The translations under genes and the position numbers were made by a program. Shown in pieces: positions 28,278 to 37,445 of a stretch of 64,000 bases of DNA. How positions within the stretch are numbered: position 1 is the stretch's first letter; every line of letters starts with the position of its first letter. The DNA is from Deltaproteobacteria bacterium (GTDB lineage: Bacteria; Desulfobacterota; Syntrophia; Syntrophales; UBA5619): the NCBI GenBank assembly GCA_021372695.1, contig JAJFTY010000072.1:1-64000 (forward strand), given 5' to 3'. The notes beneath the pieces were generated by a model. The model ran no database searches and was not told where the DNA came from. It saw only the letters and a program-made list of their open reading frames with translations.

Positions 28278-30113
28278 TTACACCGCGGCCGGCGCCTGCT
28301 CGCCGGGCGGATTCGCGACGCCCCGGGCCGCTCCGCCGATCAGTTCATCCAGTTCGGGCCCATTGATGACCTCTTTCTCCAGAAGCTCGGCTGCGATCCG
28401 GTTCAGCAGATCCATATGGTCCGACAGGATTTTCTTCGCGCTCTCATAAGAGCTCATGACGATCCGGGAGACCTCCTTGTCGATCTTCTGGGCCGTCTCC
28501 TCACTGTAGTCCTTGTGGGTCGCGAATTCCCTGCCCAGGAAGATCTGTTCTTCCTTCTTCCCGTAGCTCAGGGGGCCCATCTGGTCGCTCATGCCCCATT
28601 CGCAGACCATCTTGCGGGCCAGGTTGGTCGCCCTTTCGATATCGTTTCCCGCGCCGGTGGTGAAATCCTTCAGGATGAGCTCTTCGGCGGCCCGCCCGCC
28701 GAGCAGGATGACGATGTTGTTCAACAGGAATTCCCGGGGATAGGTGTGCTTTTCGTCCACGGGAAGCTGCTGCGTCAGCCCCAGGGCGCGTCCCCGGGGG
28801 ATGATGGTCACCTTGTGGATCGGGTCGGTCCCGGGCAGCATCCGGGCGACGAGGGCATGGCCGGTTTCGTGATAGGCGGTGTTCTTCTTCTCCTCGTCGC
28901 TGATCACCATGCTCTTGTGTTCCGTGCCCATGAGGACCTTGTCCTTGGCGTACTCGAAGTCGGTCATGCTCACCTTCTCCTGGTTCAGGCGAGCGGCATA
29001 GAGGACCGACTCGTTGACGAGGTTTTCGATGTCGGCGCCGGAGAAACCGGGCGTTCCCCGCGCTATGACGGCAAAATCGACCCCTTCGGCCAGGGGAACC
29101 TTCCGGGCGTGGACTTCGAGAATCTTTTCCCGACCCTTGACATCGGGCAGGGGGACGACGACCTGGCGGTCGAAGCGCCCGGGCCTCAGCAGGGCGGGAT
29201 CCAGGACATCGGGCCGGTTCGTCGCCGACACGAGGATTACCCCTTCGTTCGATTCGAAACCGTCCATTTCCACCAGGAGCTGGTTCAGGGTCTGCTCCCT
29301 CTCGTCATGCCCGCCTCCCAGGCCGGCGCCGCGGTGACGCCCTACGGCATCGATCTCGTCGATGAAGATGATGCAGGGAGCGTTCTTCTTCCCCTGGTTG
29401 AAGAGGTCACGGACGCGCGATGCCCCGACCCCAACGAACATCTCGACAAAATCGGAACCGCTGATGCTCAAAAACGGGACGTCCGCCTCCCCTGCGATCG
29501 CCCGGGCCAGCAGAGTTTTCCCGGTGCCCGGCTGCCCGACGAGCAGGAGCCCCTTGGGGATGCGCCCCCCCAGCTTCGTGTATTTCTTGGGATCCCGGAG
29601 AAAATCGATGACCTCCTCGAGCTCGGCCTTGGCCTCTTCGACGCCTGCCACATCGGCGAAGGTCACCTTTTTCGACTTGTCGGTCACGAGGCGGGCGCGG
29701 CTCTTTCCGAAGGCCATCGCCTTGCCCCCGCCGCCCTGCATCTGCCTCATGAAGAAGATCCAGACCCCGATGAGCAGCAGCATCGGAAGCCAGGAGACGA
29801 GAAGGGTCATGTACCACGGGGACTCTTCCGCCGGTTTTGCGGAGATCCGGACCCCTTTGTCCTTGAGCATCGTGATCACCGACGCATCCTTGGGCGCGTA
29901 GGTCCGAAACATCGTCCCGTTGCTCAGCTTGCCGGAGATGTTCTCCCCCTGGATGATCACGTCGGCAACCTGGCTCTTCTCGACATAACTCAGAAAATCA
30001 CTGTAGATGATCTCCGTCTGGGCGCTCTTCGGCTGGTTGAAGAGATGGTAGATCATCACAAACACCAGACTGATCACCAGCCACAATGCGATATTTTTTT
30101 GTAGGGGATTCAA
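28278..30113 (-). CDS. ftsH: ATP-dependent zinc metalloprotease FtsH
   Basis: Membrane-bound AAA+ protease for quality control and regulated turnover. Two membrane helices (about 8-24 and 103-122) flank a periplasmic domain. Walker A is GQPGTGKT (193-200), Walker B IIFIDEID (248-255), the SRH region is [17 protein letters not shown], and the zinc site is HETGH (415-419) with a later Asp. At 611 residues it has normal length. The start is TTG at 30113 with AGGAG 9 bases upstream. No ATG fits the conserved N-terminus. Confidence 0.97.
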   Translation of the reverse strand: MNPLQKNIALWLVISLVFVMIYHLFNQPKSAQTEIIYSDFLSYVEKSQVADVIIQGENISGKLSNGTMFRTYAPKDASVITMLKDKGVRISAKPAEESPWYMTLLVSWLPMLLLIGVWIFFMRQMQGGGGKAMAFGKSRARLVTDKSKKVTFADVAGVEEAKAELEEVIDFLRDPKKYTKLGGRIPKGLLLVGQPGTGKTLLARAIAGEADVPFLSISGSDFVEMFVGVGASRVRDLFNQGKKNAPCIIFIDEIDAVGRHRGAGLGGGHDEREQTLNQLLVEMDGFESNEGVILVSATNRPDVLDPALLRPGRFDRQVVVPLPDVKGREKILEVHARKVPLAEGVDFAVIARGTPGFSGADIENLVNESVLYAARLNQEKVSMTDFEYAKDKVLMGTEHKSMVISDEEKKNTAYHETGHALVARMLPGTDPIHKVTIIPRGRALGLTQQLPVDEKHTYPREFLLNNIVILLGGRAAEELILKDFTTGAGNDIERATNLARKMVCEWGMSDQMGPLSYGKKEEQIFLGREFATHKDYSEETAQKIDKEVSRIVMSSYESAKKILSDHMDLLNRIAAELLEKEVINGPELDELIGGAARGVANPPGEQAPAAV

Positions 30114-30195
30114 TAACTTCTCTCCTTTAGACTGAATGAGTGCACGGGGTGCTTCCGATTCTTACACCGATGCCGAACGGGATCACCGAATGTTT

Positions 30196-30222
30196 CTTAT
30201 AATATCGGTCCACTTATTTCAA
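30196..30222 (-). promoter_or_regulatory. candidate promoter of ftsH-lpxH
   Basis: Minus strand: TTGAAA (30217-30222), 15-base spacer, TATAAG (30196-30201), in the 105-base gap after tilS. The spacer is short. No heat-shock (sigma32-like) -10 was seen. Confidence 0.45.
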
Positions 30223-31655
30223 ATTATTTCTGACGGTTCGACCGAATCGACCAGCTCCGCCCTCAGCACCTTTCTCGTTTTCCCCGTTACCCGAACCCGT
30301 TCGCAGATCCTCTCGCCGGCGATCCAGACGATCGAACCGGCATCGGCCAGCAGAGGGATCGAGCCGCGGCGGTCGGCCGCAATCTTGCGGTCGATGAAAT
30401 AGTCCTTCAGTTTCCGGGTTCCCCCGCTGCCGAGCAGCGCCACCCGGTCGCCCGGCCGCATGTTCCTGAGGACCAGTGGCGGGGTCATGCTTTCAAAGTC
30501 CATGAAGGCGACTGCCGGGCGTTGTTTCATCTCCCGGAGCCGCGGTTTCTCGGTCCAGGCTACCTTGACCGATCGGCCGATCTCCCGCAGATGGATCGTT
30601 GCGGGAATGTCCACCGGGTATTCGAAACGGGGCGGTGCCTCGTTCTTCCTCTTCCTCGCCTTCCGCTCTTTTTCTCTGCGGATCCGAAGCATCCCGCCCT
30701 CTCTTTCAATGCGGATCCGGAAAGGAAGATCCAGGGTGGCAGGTCGGTGGCCCGGCTCGTGGGCCAGAGCCAGCACAGCACCGATATGCCGGTAACCGAT
30801 GGCGTTTCCTTCCGGGGTCGCCGCTTCCAGCAGCGCTTTGATGATGCGCCCCTGGATCGCCTCATGGAGCGCGCAGAAGTCGGCAACGGGAAGCGCGACC
30901 TCCTCGCCGTTTTCGGGAATCCCCATGTTGCGAAGGGTCCTCCTCACGACCCCGCGGAGATAATCGTCCTCTTGCCGGATGATCCCGGCGGTGTGGCAGA
31001 GTCCTTCGACCAGCCGCGGATTGTAGACCGCCGCGAGCCGGGGAATCAGTTCGTTTCGGATGCGGTTGCGCAGAAAGAGCGGGCTCGCATTCGAGCTGTC
31101 GATCCTGTACGGGAGACCTTCGGCGGCGAGAAAGGCCAGGATGTCGGACCTCCCCACCTCCAGCAGCGGACGGATGATCCGCCCCTCCCGCACCGGCAGG
31201 ATTCCCCGGAGCCCCTCCGGCCCGCTTCCCCTGAGCAGGTGGAGAAGCACGGTCTCCGCCTGATCGTCGCGATGGTGCCCGACCGCGATTTTCCCGGCCC
31301 CGCATTTTTCCGCCGTCTCGGCGAGAAAGCGGTAGCGCTCCTCCCGGCAGACCTCCTCGAGCGAACCCCGCTTTCTGGCTCTCAAGGCTCGCATATCGAC
31401 CCGCTTGCAGATGCAGGCGATCCCCATGCCGTCGCAAAGGCCGCGGACAAAGGCCTCCTCTTCGTCCGCCTCGCCTTTCCGGAGGCCGTGATTGAGATGG
31501 GCTGCCGTCAGATGGAGTCGATATTCATCGGAGAGGAGCGAAAGAAGACGGTGGAGCGCAACGGAATCGGGACCGCCGGAGACGGCCACGACGAGGCGGT
31601 CCCCCGGCTCCAGCATGGAGTGAGCTGCAATCGTTTTCTCGACTCGCTTCAGCAT
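30219..31655 (-). CDS. tilS: tRNA(Ile)-lysidine synthetase
   Basis: Adds lysine to C34 of tRNA-Ile(CAU) so that it reads AUA. The N-terminal PP-loop domain has SGGPDS (26-31) and VGHHRDDQAETVLLHLLRG. A TilS middle domain and the C-terminal TilS_C domain (GDRVALLGSGGTRKLKDYFID) follow. About 478 residues from the ATG at 31655. A GTG nine bases earlier is possible, and neither has a strong ribosome site. It lies 20 bases after the HAD gene. ftsH follows on the same strand, as in many bacteria. Confidence 0.95.
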   Translation of the reverse strand: MLKRVEKTIAAHSMLEPGDRLVVAVSGGPDSVALHRLLSLLSDEYRLHLTAAHLNHGLRKGEADEEEAFVRGLCDGMGIACICKRVDMRALRARKRGSLEEVCREERYRFLAETAEKCGAGKIAVGHHRDDQAETVLLHLLRGSGPEGLRGILPVREGRIIRPLLEVGRSDILAFLAAEGLPYRIDSSNASPLFLRNRIRNELIPRLAAVYNPRLVEGLCHTAGIIRQEDDYLRGVVRRTLRNMGIPENGEEVALPVADFCALHEAIQGRIIKALLEAATPEGNAIGYRHIGAVLALAHEPGHRPATLDLPFRIRIEREGGMLRIRREKERKARKRKNEAPPRFEYPVDIPATIHLREIGRSVKVAWTEKPRLREMKQRPAVAFMDFESMTPPLVLRNMRPGDRVALLGSGGTRKLKDYFIDRKIAADRRGSIPLLADAGSIVWIAGERICERVRVTGKTRKVLRAELVDSVEPSEII

Positions 31656-31675
31656 GTCCGGCACGAATGGATGGC

Positions 31676-32317
31676 CTAACAGATCAGCGTCTTCAGATCC
31701 GACAGTTTCTCACAGGTCAGATCCGGCGAAAGGGCAAGCAGCTTCTCCCTTTCGGTAATCCCGTTGAGAAATGCACAGCCGAGCGCCCCGGCCTGCTGCG
31801 CGAGAAGAATGTCATTCACGCCGTCGCCGATCATCACCGTGCGCTCCGGCGCTGCGCCCCATTTGCTCATGACCAACCGCAGCAGCTGCGGGTCCGGCTT
31901 CTTGAACGGGGTGCTGTCCTCGCCGATGATCTCCCGAAAGCGACCGGCGATTCCCAGCGCCGTGGTGATCCGGATCGTGAACCTGTAGAGTTTGTTGGTC
32001 ACGATCACCTTGCTCTTCCGGTCGAAATGGTCGAGCGTTTCGATCACATCGGGATAGAGGGTCGTCCGGTCCAGCAGGTGTTCCCCATAGTATGCCGAAA
32101 AGAGCTCCATCGCACGGTCGTAATGTTCCTGGGCGGGTCCCAGGGCCTTTTTCACCAGGACTTTCACCCCGTCGCCGATGAATCCGCGCACCGCGTCCGG
32201 CGTCAGCACCGGCAGTCCGAGCGTCCGAAGGGTGTGATTGACCGAAGCGGCCAGATCGTCCGCCGAACGGGTCAGGGTTCCGTCGAGATCGAATACCAGA
32301 AGATCAACCTTGTGCAT
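31676..32317 (-). CDS. gph: HAD-superfamily phosphatase (phosphoglycolate phosphatase-like)
   Basis: Haloacid-dehalogenase hydrolase of 213 residues. The motifs are DLDGTL (nucleophile Asp near residue 10), the motif II Thr in VIVTNK, the lysine in FKKPDP, and the acid pair in MIGDGVNDI. The cap is of the helical C1 type found in Gph and PpaX. Substrate cannot be told from sequence; 2-phosphoglycolate is the usual annotation. GAGG 6 bases before the ATG at 32317, and it overlaps the MBL gene by 14 bases. Confidence 0.85.
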   Translation of the reverse strand: MHKVDLLVFDLDGTLTRSADDLAASVNHTLRTLGLPVLTPDAVRGFIGDGVKVLVKKALGPAQEHYDRAMELFSAYYGEHLLDRTTLYPDVIETLDHFDRKSKVIVTNKLYRFTIRITTALGIAGRFREIIGEDSTPFKKPDPQLLRLVMSKWGAAPERTVMIGDGVNDILLAQQAGALGCAFLNGITEREKLLALSPDLTCEKLSDLKTLIC

Positions 32318-33248
32318 GCGTCCTCTCATCCATGGGCTTCGAAGTGATCTTATCCCGGAGCGCTCCCGCAATATGCCGGACCATCTGACGGAAGATCCCG
32401 GCATGGATCTCCGCCGGGAGCAGGTAGTCCTTATTCCGGGCGCCAAATTCGGCCACCAGTTCATTCACCGTCTTCTCCTCCGAGCCCGTCCGCAGGTACA
32501 CCCCTTCGATCAGCGCCCTTTTTTCGGCGGCCGCCTCGACGCTCCGCGAGATGTATTGGGCCGCCTCCGGCCCTGTGATGTAGCCGTAGTGGTCGGCACA
32601 GAGAAGATCGACGTCGAGGGGTTCGAGCTTTTTCAGGCTCTGCTGATAGAGCGTGAAATTCGAGTTCCCCGACGGGATGACCTCTTCCCGGTACGGAATC
32701 CCCGCCGCATCGGACGGGAAGAGAGCGCGGATCTCCGGGCAGTATGCCGAAAGCGAACAGGAGGAGTGTCCGGGGGTCTCGATGATCCGGACGGTCACAC
32801 CTCCGAGATCGATCCGATCCCCATCGGAGACGGTTTCACCGTTCAGGTCATCGCGCCACTCCCACTCCCGATCCTGCGGACACTCTCCAACGCCCATCCT
32901 TTCCGCGGCCAGGCGGCCGAAGGCGTTGATGGTATCGATTCCCTTCTGCATCCGCAGGACCTCCCAGCCTCTTTTCGACGCGAGCAGCGCGATCCCGGGA
33001 TGGCGGCGTTTGAAGAAGGGAACCAGGCCGACGTGATCGAAATGGGCGTGGAGGATCAGGAGTCTCGCGATCCTTCCCTCATCGATACCGAACGTCTCCA
33101 TCTGGCCGGCGACAGTCGGCGCCAGATAGCGCATTCCGCCGCTCAAGATCAGCGATGCGGAATCCCCTTCCAGCAGATAGATGCCCGACTCCTCCCGCCC
33201 CAGATACCAGAGACGATCATGGATTCTCCCGGCCGCGCGGCGTCTCAT
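32304..33248 (-). CDS. metallo-beta-lactamase fold hydrolase
   Basis: A 314-residue cytoplasmic MBL-fold protein. The zinc motif HAHFDH is at 67-72, with further ligands in ETPGHSSCSL and the late CADHYGY. The long C-terminal helical part is typical of the broad glyoxalase-II-like/thioesterase-like group. Function is not assignable from sequence. It sits between ppiC and the HAD phosphatase on the same strand with gaps of a few bases, so the three are probably one transcript. Confidence 0.8.
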   Translation of the reverse strand: MRRRAAGRIHDRLWYLGREESGIYLLEGDSASLILSGGMRYLAPTVAGQMETFGIDEGRIARLLILHAHFDHVGLVPFFKRRHPGIALLASKRGWEVLRMQKGIDTINAFGRLAAERMGVGECPQDREWEWRDDLNGETVSDGDRIDLGGVTVRIIETPGHSSCSLSAYCPEIRALFPSDAAGIPYREEVIPSGNSNFTLYQQSLKKLEPLDVDLLCADHYGYITGPEAAQYISRSVEAAAEKRALIEGVYLRTGSEEKTVNELVAEFGARNKDYLLPAEIHAGIFRQMVRHIAGALRDKITSKPMDERTHAQG

Positions 33249-33257
33249 CCCCCAAGC

Positions 33258-34382
33258 CTACTTTCCGTAAACCACGATATTCGCCGACGCCTTCAGCCTC
33301 TTCGCCAGCCCATCAAAGGCCTCCTTGCGCTTCTGGCCTTCGAGATAGGTCCCGATCTTCTGCTTCATCTCCGCGTCGAGTTTCATGACCTGCGCTGGCG
33401 GGTGGTCGAGGACCTGAATGATGTGAAAACCGAAATCGGTCTCGACCACGGGACCGATGGCATTCTTCTCCTGGGAGAACGCGGCATCCTCGAAAGGCTT
33501 GACCATCTGCCCCCGGTTGAACGTCCCGAGGTCTCCCCCCGCCTGCTTGCTCGGGCAATCGGAATTCTTCGCGGCCAGGTCCGCAAAATCGGCGCCTCCC
33601 AGGAGCTTCTTCCGCAGATCCTCGGCCTTCACCTTCTTCTCCGCCAGGCTCTTCTCCTTGTCCTCGGGAGTCTTCGAAACCAGAATATGCCGCGCGTGGA
33701 CGCTCTCCGGCTTCGTGAATTTGTCCTTGTTCTTCTCGTAAAAATCCGCGATCTCCTTCTCCGCGATCTTGATCTTCCCTCCCGGCGCCTGATCGATCAG
33801 TTTGTTGATCTTGATGTTCATGCCGACGTCTTCACGCATCTTTGCCATGTCGATCTGATTCTTCTTGACCAGGTCTTCCATCGTCACCCCGGCGGGCAGT
33901 TGTGCCTTCATCTGATCGATGATCGCGGCAACCTCCTTATCGCTCGCCGTAACCTTCTTGGCGGCGATCTCCTTGTTGAGCAGGCTGCGCATCACGAATT
34001 CATCGACGATAGCCTTGCGAATTTCCGCCTTGGCGACTTCGAGCTTATCGGCCGGGATCTGACCTTTGACCATCCCGAGCTTCTTCTGCAGCTCCGCATT
34101 GAGCTCGGCCTTGGTCATTTTGGCCCCGTCAACCTCCACGGCGATCCCGTCGGCATCGCTCTTCTTTTCAGGCGTCGCGGGCTTTGCGGCAGCGGCCGGA
34201 GCGGCCTCCGGCGCCTTTTCCGGTGCGGCAGCCTGCGCTGCCGTTGTATCGGCAGGACCCGGCGCGATCACGGGCGCAGCCGCCGTCGCCTTATTCTCCT
34301 GGGACCCACAGCCCGACGGCAAACCCAGAATAAGCAGACCCGCCGCGGCGATCATCATCGACCTTCCTATTTTTCGAATCAC
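33258..34382 (-). CDS. PpiC/parvulin-type peptidyl-prolyl isomerase lipoprotein
   Basis: Predicted periplasmic folding helper. The 374-residue protein starts with a signal peptide whose lipobox is LPSGC (Cys25; Pro at -3 is unusual). An Ala/Pro/Lys low-complexity linker to about residue 78 follows, then a SurA-like helical N-domain and one parvulin domain with ARHILVSKTPEDKEK, GGDLGTFNRGQMVKPFEDAAF and DFGFHIIQV. GTG start at 34382 with GGAGG 7 bases upstream. First gene after a strong promoter. Confidence 0.9.
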   Translation of the reverse strand: MIRKIGRSMMIAAAGLLILGLPSGCGSQENKATAAAPVIAPGPADTTAAQAAAPEKAPEAAPAAAAKPATPEKKSDADGIAVEVDGAKMTKAELNAELQKKLGMVKGQIPADKLEVAKAEIRKAIVDEFVMRSLLNKEIAAKKVTASDKEVAAIIDQMKAQLPAGVTMEDLVKKNQIDMAKMREDVGMNIKINKLIDQAPGGKIKIAEKEIADFYEKNKDKFTKPESVHARHILVSKTPEDKEKSLAEKKVKAEDLRKKLLGGADFADLAAKNSDCPSKQAGGDLGTFNRGQMVKPFEDAAFSQEKNAIGPVVETDFGFHIIQVLDHPPAQVMKLDAEMKQKIGTYLEGQKRKEAFDGLAKRLKASANIVVYGK

Positions 34383-34468
34383 GATTCATCCTCCATCGAT
34401 TCTTTTTGGCAACTCCCGTCGACGATTCTTCCTGCCCCGATCGGCATCTCCATCACGACGGACCGGTG

Positions 34469-34497
34469 AGTATATGCACAAGCGCCCCGGACGTCAA
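34469..34497 (-). promoter_or_regulatory. promoter of the ppiC-MBL-HAD-tilS group
   Basis: Minus strand: TTGACG (34492-34497), 17-base spacer, TATACT (34469-34474). Ten of twelve consensus matches at ideal spacing, about 90 bases before the ppiC start and after the end of the glycosyltransferase gene. Confidence 0.7.
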
Positions 34498-34547
34498 GAA
34501 AATGGAGCGCACTGCAAAAATATTTTTCGGGCATGCCCTCCGTCCTA

Positions 34548-35915
34548 TCACGAGCGCGGGAAACGCGAACGAAGCTCTGCCAGGATCCGGAGCTGCCCAT
34601 CGATCCCGGGCTCGGCCGCTGGGCTGCCCGCAAGCTCATCAATTGTCTCTCCCAGACCGTCGAGAAGCCCCTTCAGCCCCGCAAACAGGGGGACGGGCGG
34701 AAACACCGACCGGTCGAAATGGTGCACCAGCCGCAGGGTCCTAAGCCCGTCGAACCAGATATGAAACTGACGCCGGAGATGAGCGGGATCCGGACAGTTG
34801 CGACGGATGACCGGCCAGTCGACGGCAAACCGGGAAAGGTCGAGATACGCTCCCAGCGCCGGGTGGATTTTCTGTGCAGCCGCCAGCATGGCCTCCGCAC
34901 CCCTGTCGGGATCTGCCGCCACATCGGCAAGCCACACCCTGAGGACCTCGATCGTCCGGTGATCGTGGATCCGGTATTCATCGGCTGCGTCGCTCACGGA
35001 TTGCAGCATCCTTCGGCCTGTTCCGAAAGGGACCCGATGTGAGGTTCGCGGCGAGGGGAACACGGTCGTTTTTTCGATATGGCCGACCCGTCCAAGCTTG
35101 GCGAGTTTGTCCAGGAAATGAAAATCCTCCGCCGCGGTTCGCCGGTTCATGCCGCGGACCGCGCCATACGCTTCCGCCGTGCAGGACATGGTCGATCCGA
35201 TCGCATGAAAGGCGTAGGGAGAGCCCGCGTAGGCCAGACCGATCACATAGCTCCGCAGAAAGATTTCATACCGGCAGATCGAGGCCAGCAGACGGGGGTC
35301 CGACGGCATCCGGTGGGCATACCCGGTCACGGCCGCAGGGTCCTTCTCCTGCGAATAATGGTCATGAACGGCGGAGAGATAGTTCTCCATCACCCACGTG
35401 TCCGCATCGAGACAGCAGATGATCCCGCCTCCCGGTCCCCGGCCGCTGAGAATCGCGAGTGCGGCGTCCATGCCGATCTTTCTGGCCGTCCCCACCCCGC
35501 CGTCCCGGTCGGGGACTTCTGCGCCCGGAGAGGAGGCATCGATGAAACCCAGACGGAGGCCGCTGCCGGCGATCCGGTCGAGCTCCCGCCGCAGGTCGGG
35601 CCGGATCGCAGATGCGTTGTCTCCGTCCAGAAGTGCTCCGAGGAGCGCCAGCGTCACGCCGTTGTCCCGGATCTCCGCCTCCGTGGCCAGCGGCGGCCTG
35701 TGGTTGTTGACGACGCAGATGACCAGGGTCCGGCGAAGTTCGTCGGCAGGGTTGGCGGCGACGCGGGAAAGGGTGTGAAACAGGGAGCCGCTTTCGGCCA
35801 GGGCCGGAATCACGACAGCCCGATCGACATCGTCGAGTGCGCACGCACGCAGGGGGCGCTTCGGGAAGACCGCATATTTCTTCAGATAATTCTCGATATT
35901 CCCAGGTCGATTCAT
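34548..35915 (-). CDS. glycosyltransferase, GT-A fold, probable family 2-like
   Basis: Soluble 455-residue protein with a nucleotide-sugar transferase look: AVVIPALAESGSLFHTL at residue 34 on and a DxD motif in IICCLDADTW near 169. It has no membrane helices at the C-terminus. The middle region (ASICRYEIFLRSYVIGLAYAGSPYAFHAIGSTMSCTAEAYGAVRGMNRRTAAEDFHFLDKL) has the ED(F/x)H-like acceptor-side motif of GT2 enzymes. Donor and acceptor are unknown. It overlaps the end of miaA by four bases. Confidence 0.75.
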   Translation of the reverse strand: MNRPGNIENYLKKYAVFPKRPLRACALDDVDRAVVIPALAESGSLFHTLSRVAANPADELRRTLVICVVNNHRPPLATEAEIRDNGVTLALLGALLDGDNASAIRPDLRRELDRIAGSGLRLGFIDASSPGAEVPDRDGGVGTARKIGMDAALAILSGRGPGGGIICCLDADTWVMENYLSAVHDHYSQEKDPAAVTGYAHRMPSDPRLLASICRYEIFLRSYVIGLAYAGSPYAFHAIGSTMSCTAEAYGAVRGMNRRTAAEDFHFLDKLAKLGRVGHIEKTTVFPSPRTSHRVPFGTGRRMLQSVSDAADEYRIHDHRTIEVLRVWLADVAADPDRGAEAMLAAAQKIHPALGAYLDLSRFAVDWPVIRRNCPDPAHLRRQFHIWFDGLRTLRLVHHFDRSVFPPVPLFAGLKGLLDGLGETIDELAGSPAAEPGIDGQLRILAELRSRFPRS

Positions 35916-36832
35916 TCCGTCGGGTCCGCAAGCAGGCGAAGCGCCGCCTCTTCATCGGCGCCGTCGATCCAATGGATCCGGATGCCGTCCCTTTCCATCC
36001 TCCTGAACCACGTCTCCTGCCGCTTGGCGAACTGGTGGATGCGGGTGTTCAAGGTCCGGAACATCTCTTCCTGCGTCATCCTTCCCTGGAGGCAGAGACT
36101 GATGTACCGGTATTCCAGGCCGAAGGATTCCAGCCGCTTCCACGCGATCCCGCGTTCATGGAGGCCGCGGACCTCATCGATCATGCCCTGCGCCAGACGG
36201 CTCTCCAAACGGTGGGTGATCCTTTTTCTCAACTCAGGGCGGTCAAGGCGGATGCCGATGATCATAGGGCAGACCGTAACGGTCGCCCCGTTCGTCTGCG
36301 GATGCGCTTCCGAAAATTCGGCGATTTCGATCGCCCGAATGAGCCGATTGCGCTCCAGGAGGTCCGTCGTGTTGTGCGCACCCGGGCAGCGCGAAAGGTA
36401 GCGCCGGCGGAGGGATTCCATCGGCTCCCCGGCCAGGCACTCGCGGAGTTCGGAATTTTCCGGCACGGCCGTCATCCGGTACCCTCGCAGCACGGCATCC
36501 AGATAGAGCCCCGTTCCGCCCGCCAGGACGGGAATCCGTCCGCGGCCCCGGATCTCCGCGACCGAGCGGTAGAAAAAGGTTTGAAAGGCAAAGAGGTTGA
36601 ATTCATCGGCCGGATCGCAGATGTCGATCAGATGAAACGGCACGGGATCCGCGCCGCCATATTCCGTCAGGTCCTTCCCCGTTCCGAGATCCATCCCCCG
36701 ATAGACCTGACGCGAGTCGGCCGAGATGATCTCTCCGCCGATCGCCCTTGCCAGACGAACCGCGAGTGCGGTTTTCCCCGACGCGGTCGGCCCCAGGACG
36801 ACCAGGAGATTCCAATGTTCCGGAGGCCTCAT
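35912..36832 (-). CDS. miaA: tRNA dimethylallyltransferase
   Basis: Adds the isopentenyl group to A37 of UNN-reading tRNAs. miaB, found at 55.2 kb, acts next. About 306 residues with the P-loop GPTASGKT at 14-21, SADSRQVYRGMDLGTGK and the AGGTGLYLDAVLRG segment. I chose the ATG at 36832 (AAGGG 9 bases upstream, normal length before the P-loop). ATG 36850 and GTG 36880 are in frame. A strong terminator lies just upstream, so it is not simply read from the cold-shock gene. Confidence 0.93.
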   Translation of the reverse strand: MRPPEHWNLLVVLGPTASGKTALAVRLARAIGGEIISADSRQVYRGMDLGTGKDLTEYGGADPVPFHLIDICDPADEFNLFAFQTFFYRSVAEIRGRGRIPVLAGGTGLYLDAVLRGYRMTAVPENSELRECLAGEPMESLRRRYLSRCPGAHNTTDLLERNRLIRAIEIAEFSEAHPQTNGATVTVCPMIIGIRLDRPELRKRITHRLESRLAQGMIDEVRGLHERGIAWKRLESFGLEYRYISLCLQGRMTQEEMFRTLNTRIHQFAKRQETWFRRMERDGIRIHWIDGADEEAALRLLADPTE

Positions 36833-36892
36833 GCCTCGAAACCCTTCCATGGATTTGTTTCCCGTACCCGAAGGGATCACCCTGCCGCAGAT

Positions 36893-36929
36893 AAAAAAAT
36901 GTCCCGGAAGCTCTCAAGCTTCCGGGACA
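36893..36929 (-). terminator. intrinsic terminator of the cold-shock gene
   Basis: Perfect 13-base arms, TGTCCCGGAAGCT / AGCTTCCGGGACA, around CTCA (36900-36929), followed on the minus strand by seven T. One of the two strongest terminators in the window. It lies 22 bases after the csp stop. Confidence 0.95.
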
Positions 36930-36951
36930 GATCACGGTTAGAGAGGTTCAC

Positions 36952-37152
36952 TTATAATGGCTGAACGTTTACCGCAGCAGGACCTTTTTTGCCCTGCTCG
37001 ATGTCAAAGCGAATTCTCTGACCCTCATAAAGGGTCTTGAATCCTTCGCCCTGAATGGCACTGAAATGTACAAATACATCCCCGCCTTCATCATTTTCGA
37101 TAAAGCCAAACCCCTTTTTCTCATTGAACCACTTCACTTTTCCTTCTGCCAA
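36952..37152 (-). CDS. cold-shock protein (CspA family)
   Basis: Small single-strand nucleic-acid binding protein of 66 residues: [17 protein letters not shown] (RNP1 KGFGFI), [10 protein letters not shown] (RNP2 VFVHF), and a [11 protein letters not shown] end. The family N-terminus [10 protein letters not shown] is reached with a TTG start at 37152. G-rich sequence (AAAGGGGGG) lies about 10 bases upstream. The frame runs on upstream to an ATG at 37206 but that part does not look like Csp. The long leader with a terminator-like hairpin suggests control at RNA level. Confidence 0.93.
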   Translation of the reverse strand: MAEGKVKWFNEKKGFGFIENDEGGDVFVHFSAIQGEGFKTLYEGQRIRFDIEQGKKGPAAVNVQPL

Positions 37153-37445
37153 ATTCGTACACCCCCCTTTCCTAAGATTTTTCCGGGTGGGCTTCAGATC
37201 CGGCACACAAAAAAAGCCACCCCTTTTCAGGAATGCTCCTGGAAACGGCAGTGGCTCGAATGTTTTGCAGGATATGAAGGCCCAACTCTTCCCTACCCCG
37301 CCCCCTGTTTATCTGATGTGAGCCTGCATCCATGCGGCTCCGCGGGCGGATGATGGTCCGTAGCATCGTTTTTTTTAAAAATCAAGTAATATTTTGTAGT
37401 CCTGCGTCGCTTTTTTGCACCCGTGATTCCCTCCCCGGGCCCCCT
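37153..37445 (-). promoter_or_regulatory. cold-shock gene leader / opp 3' region
   Basis: This 293-base gap has no gene. On the minus strand a candidate promoter TTGATT, 17 bases, TGC-TACGGA (about 37356-37384) would give a 5' leader of roughly 190 bases for the csp gene, comparable to the long leader of E. coli cspA. The terminator-like hairpin at 37209-37256 would then sit inside that leader. If the promoter is not real, the hairpin is just the end of the oppDF transcript, and the csp promoter must be in the 50 bases after it, where I see none. Confidence 0.45.
37209..37256 (-). terminator. hairpin with T7: opp terminator or csp attenuator
   Basis: Minus strand: AGCCAC ... inner CAGGA-GCAT-TCCTG ... 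GTGGCT, then seven T. The outer arms are 6 bases, the inner 5, with partly paired sequence between. Clear intrinsic-terminator form, about 57 bases before the csp TTG start. Confidence 0.75.

Noticed and set aside
34530..34541. Palindrome GGGCATGCCC after the glycosyltransferase gene
   Set aside because: Ten-base GC palindrome, expected by chance in this base composition. The nearby AAAAATATTTTT does not make a terminator in the right order.
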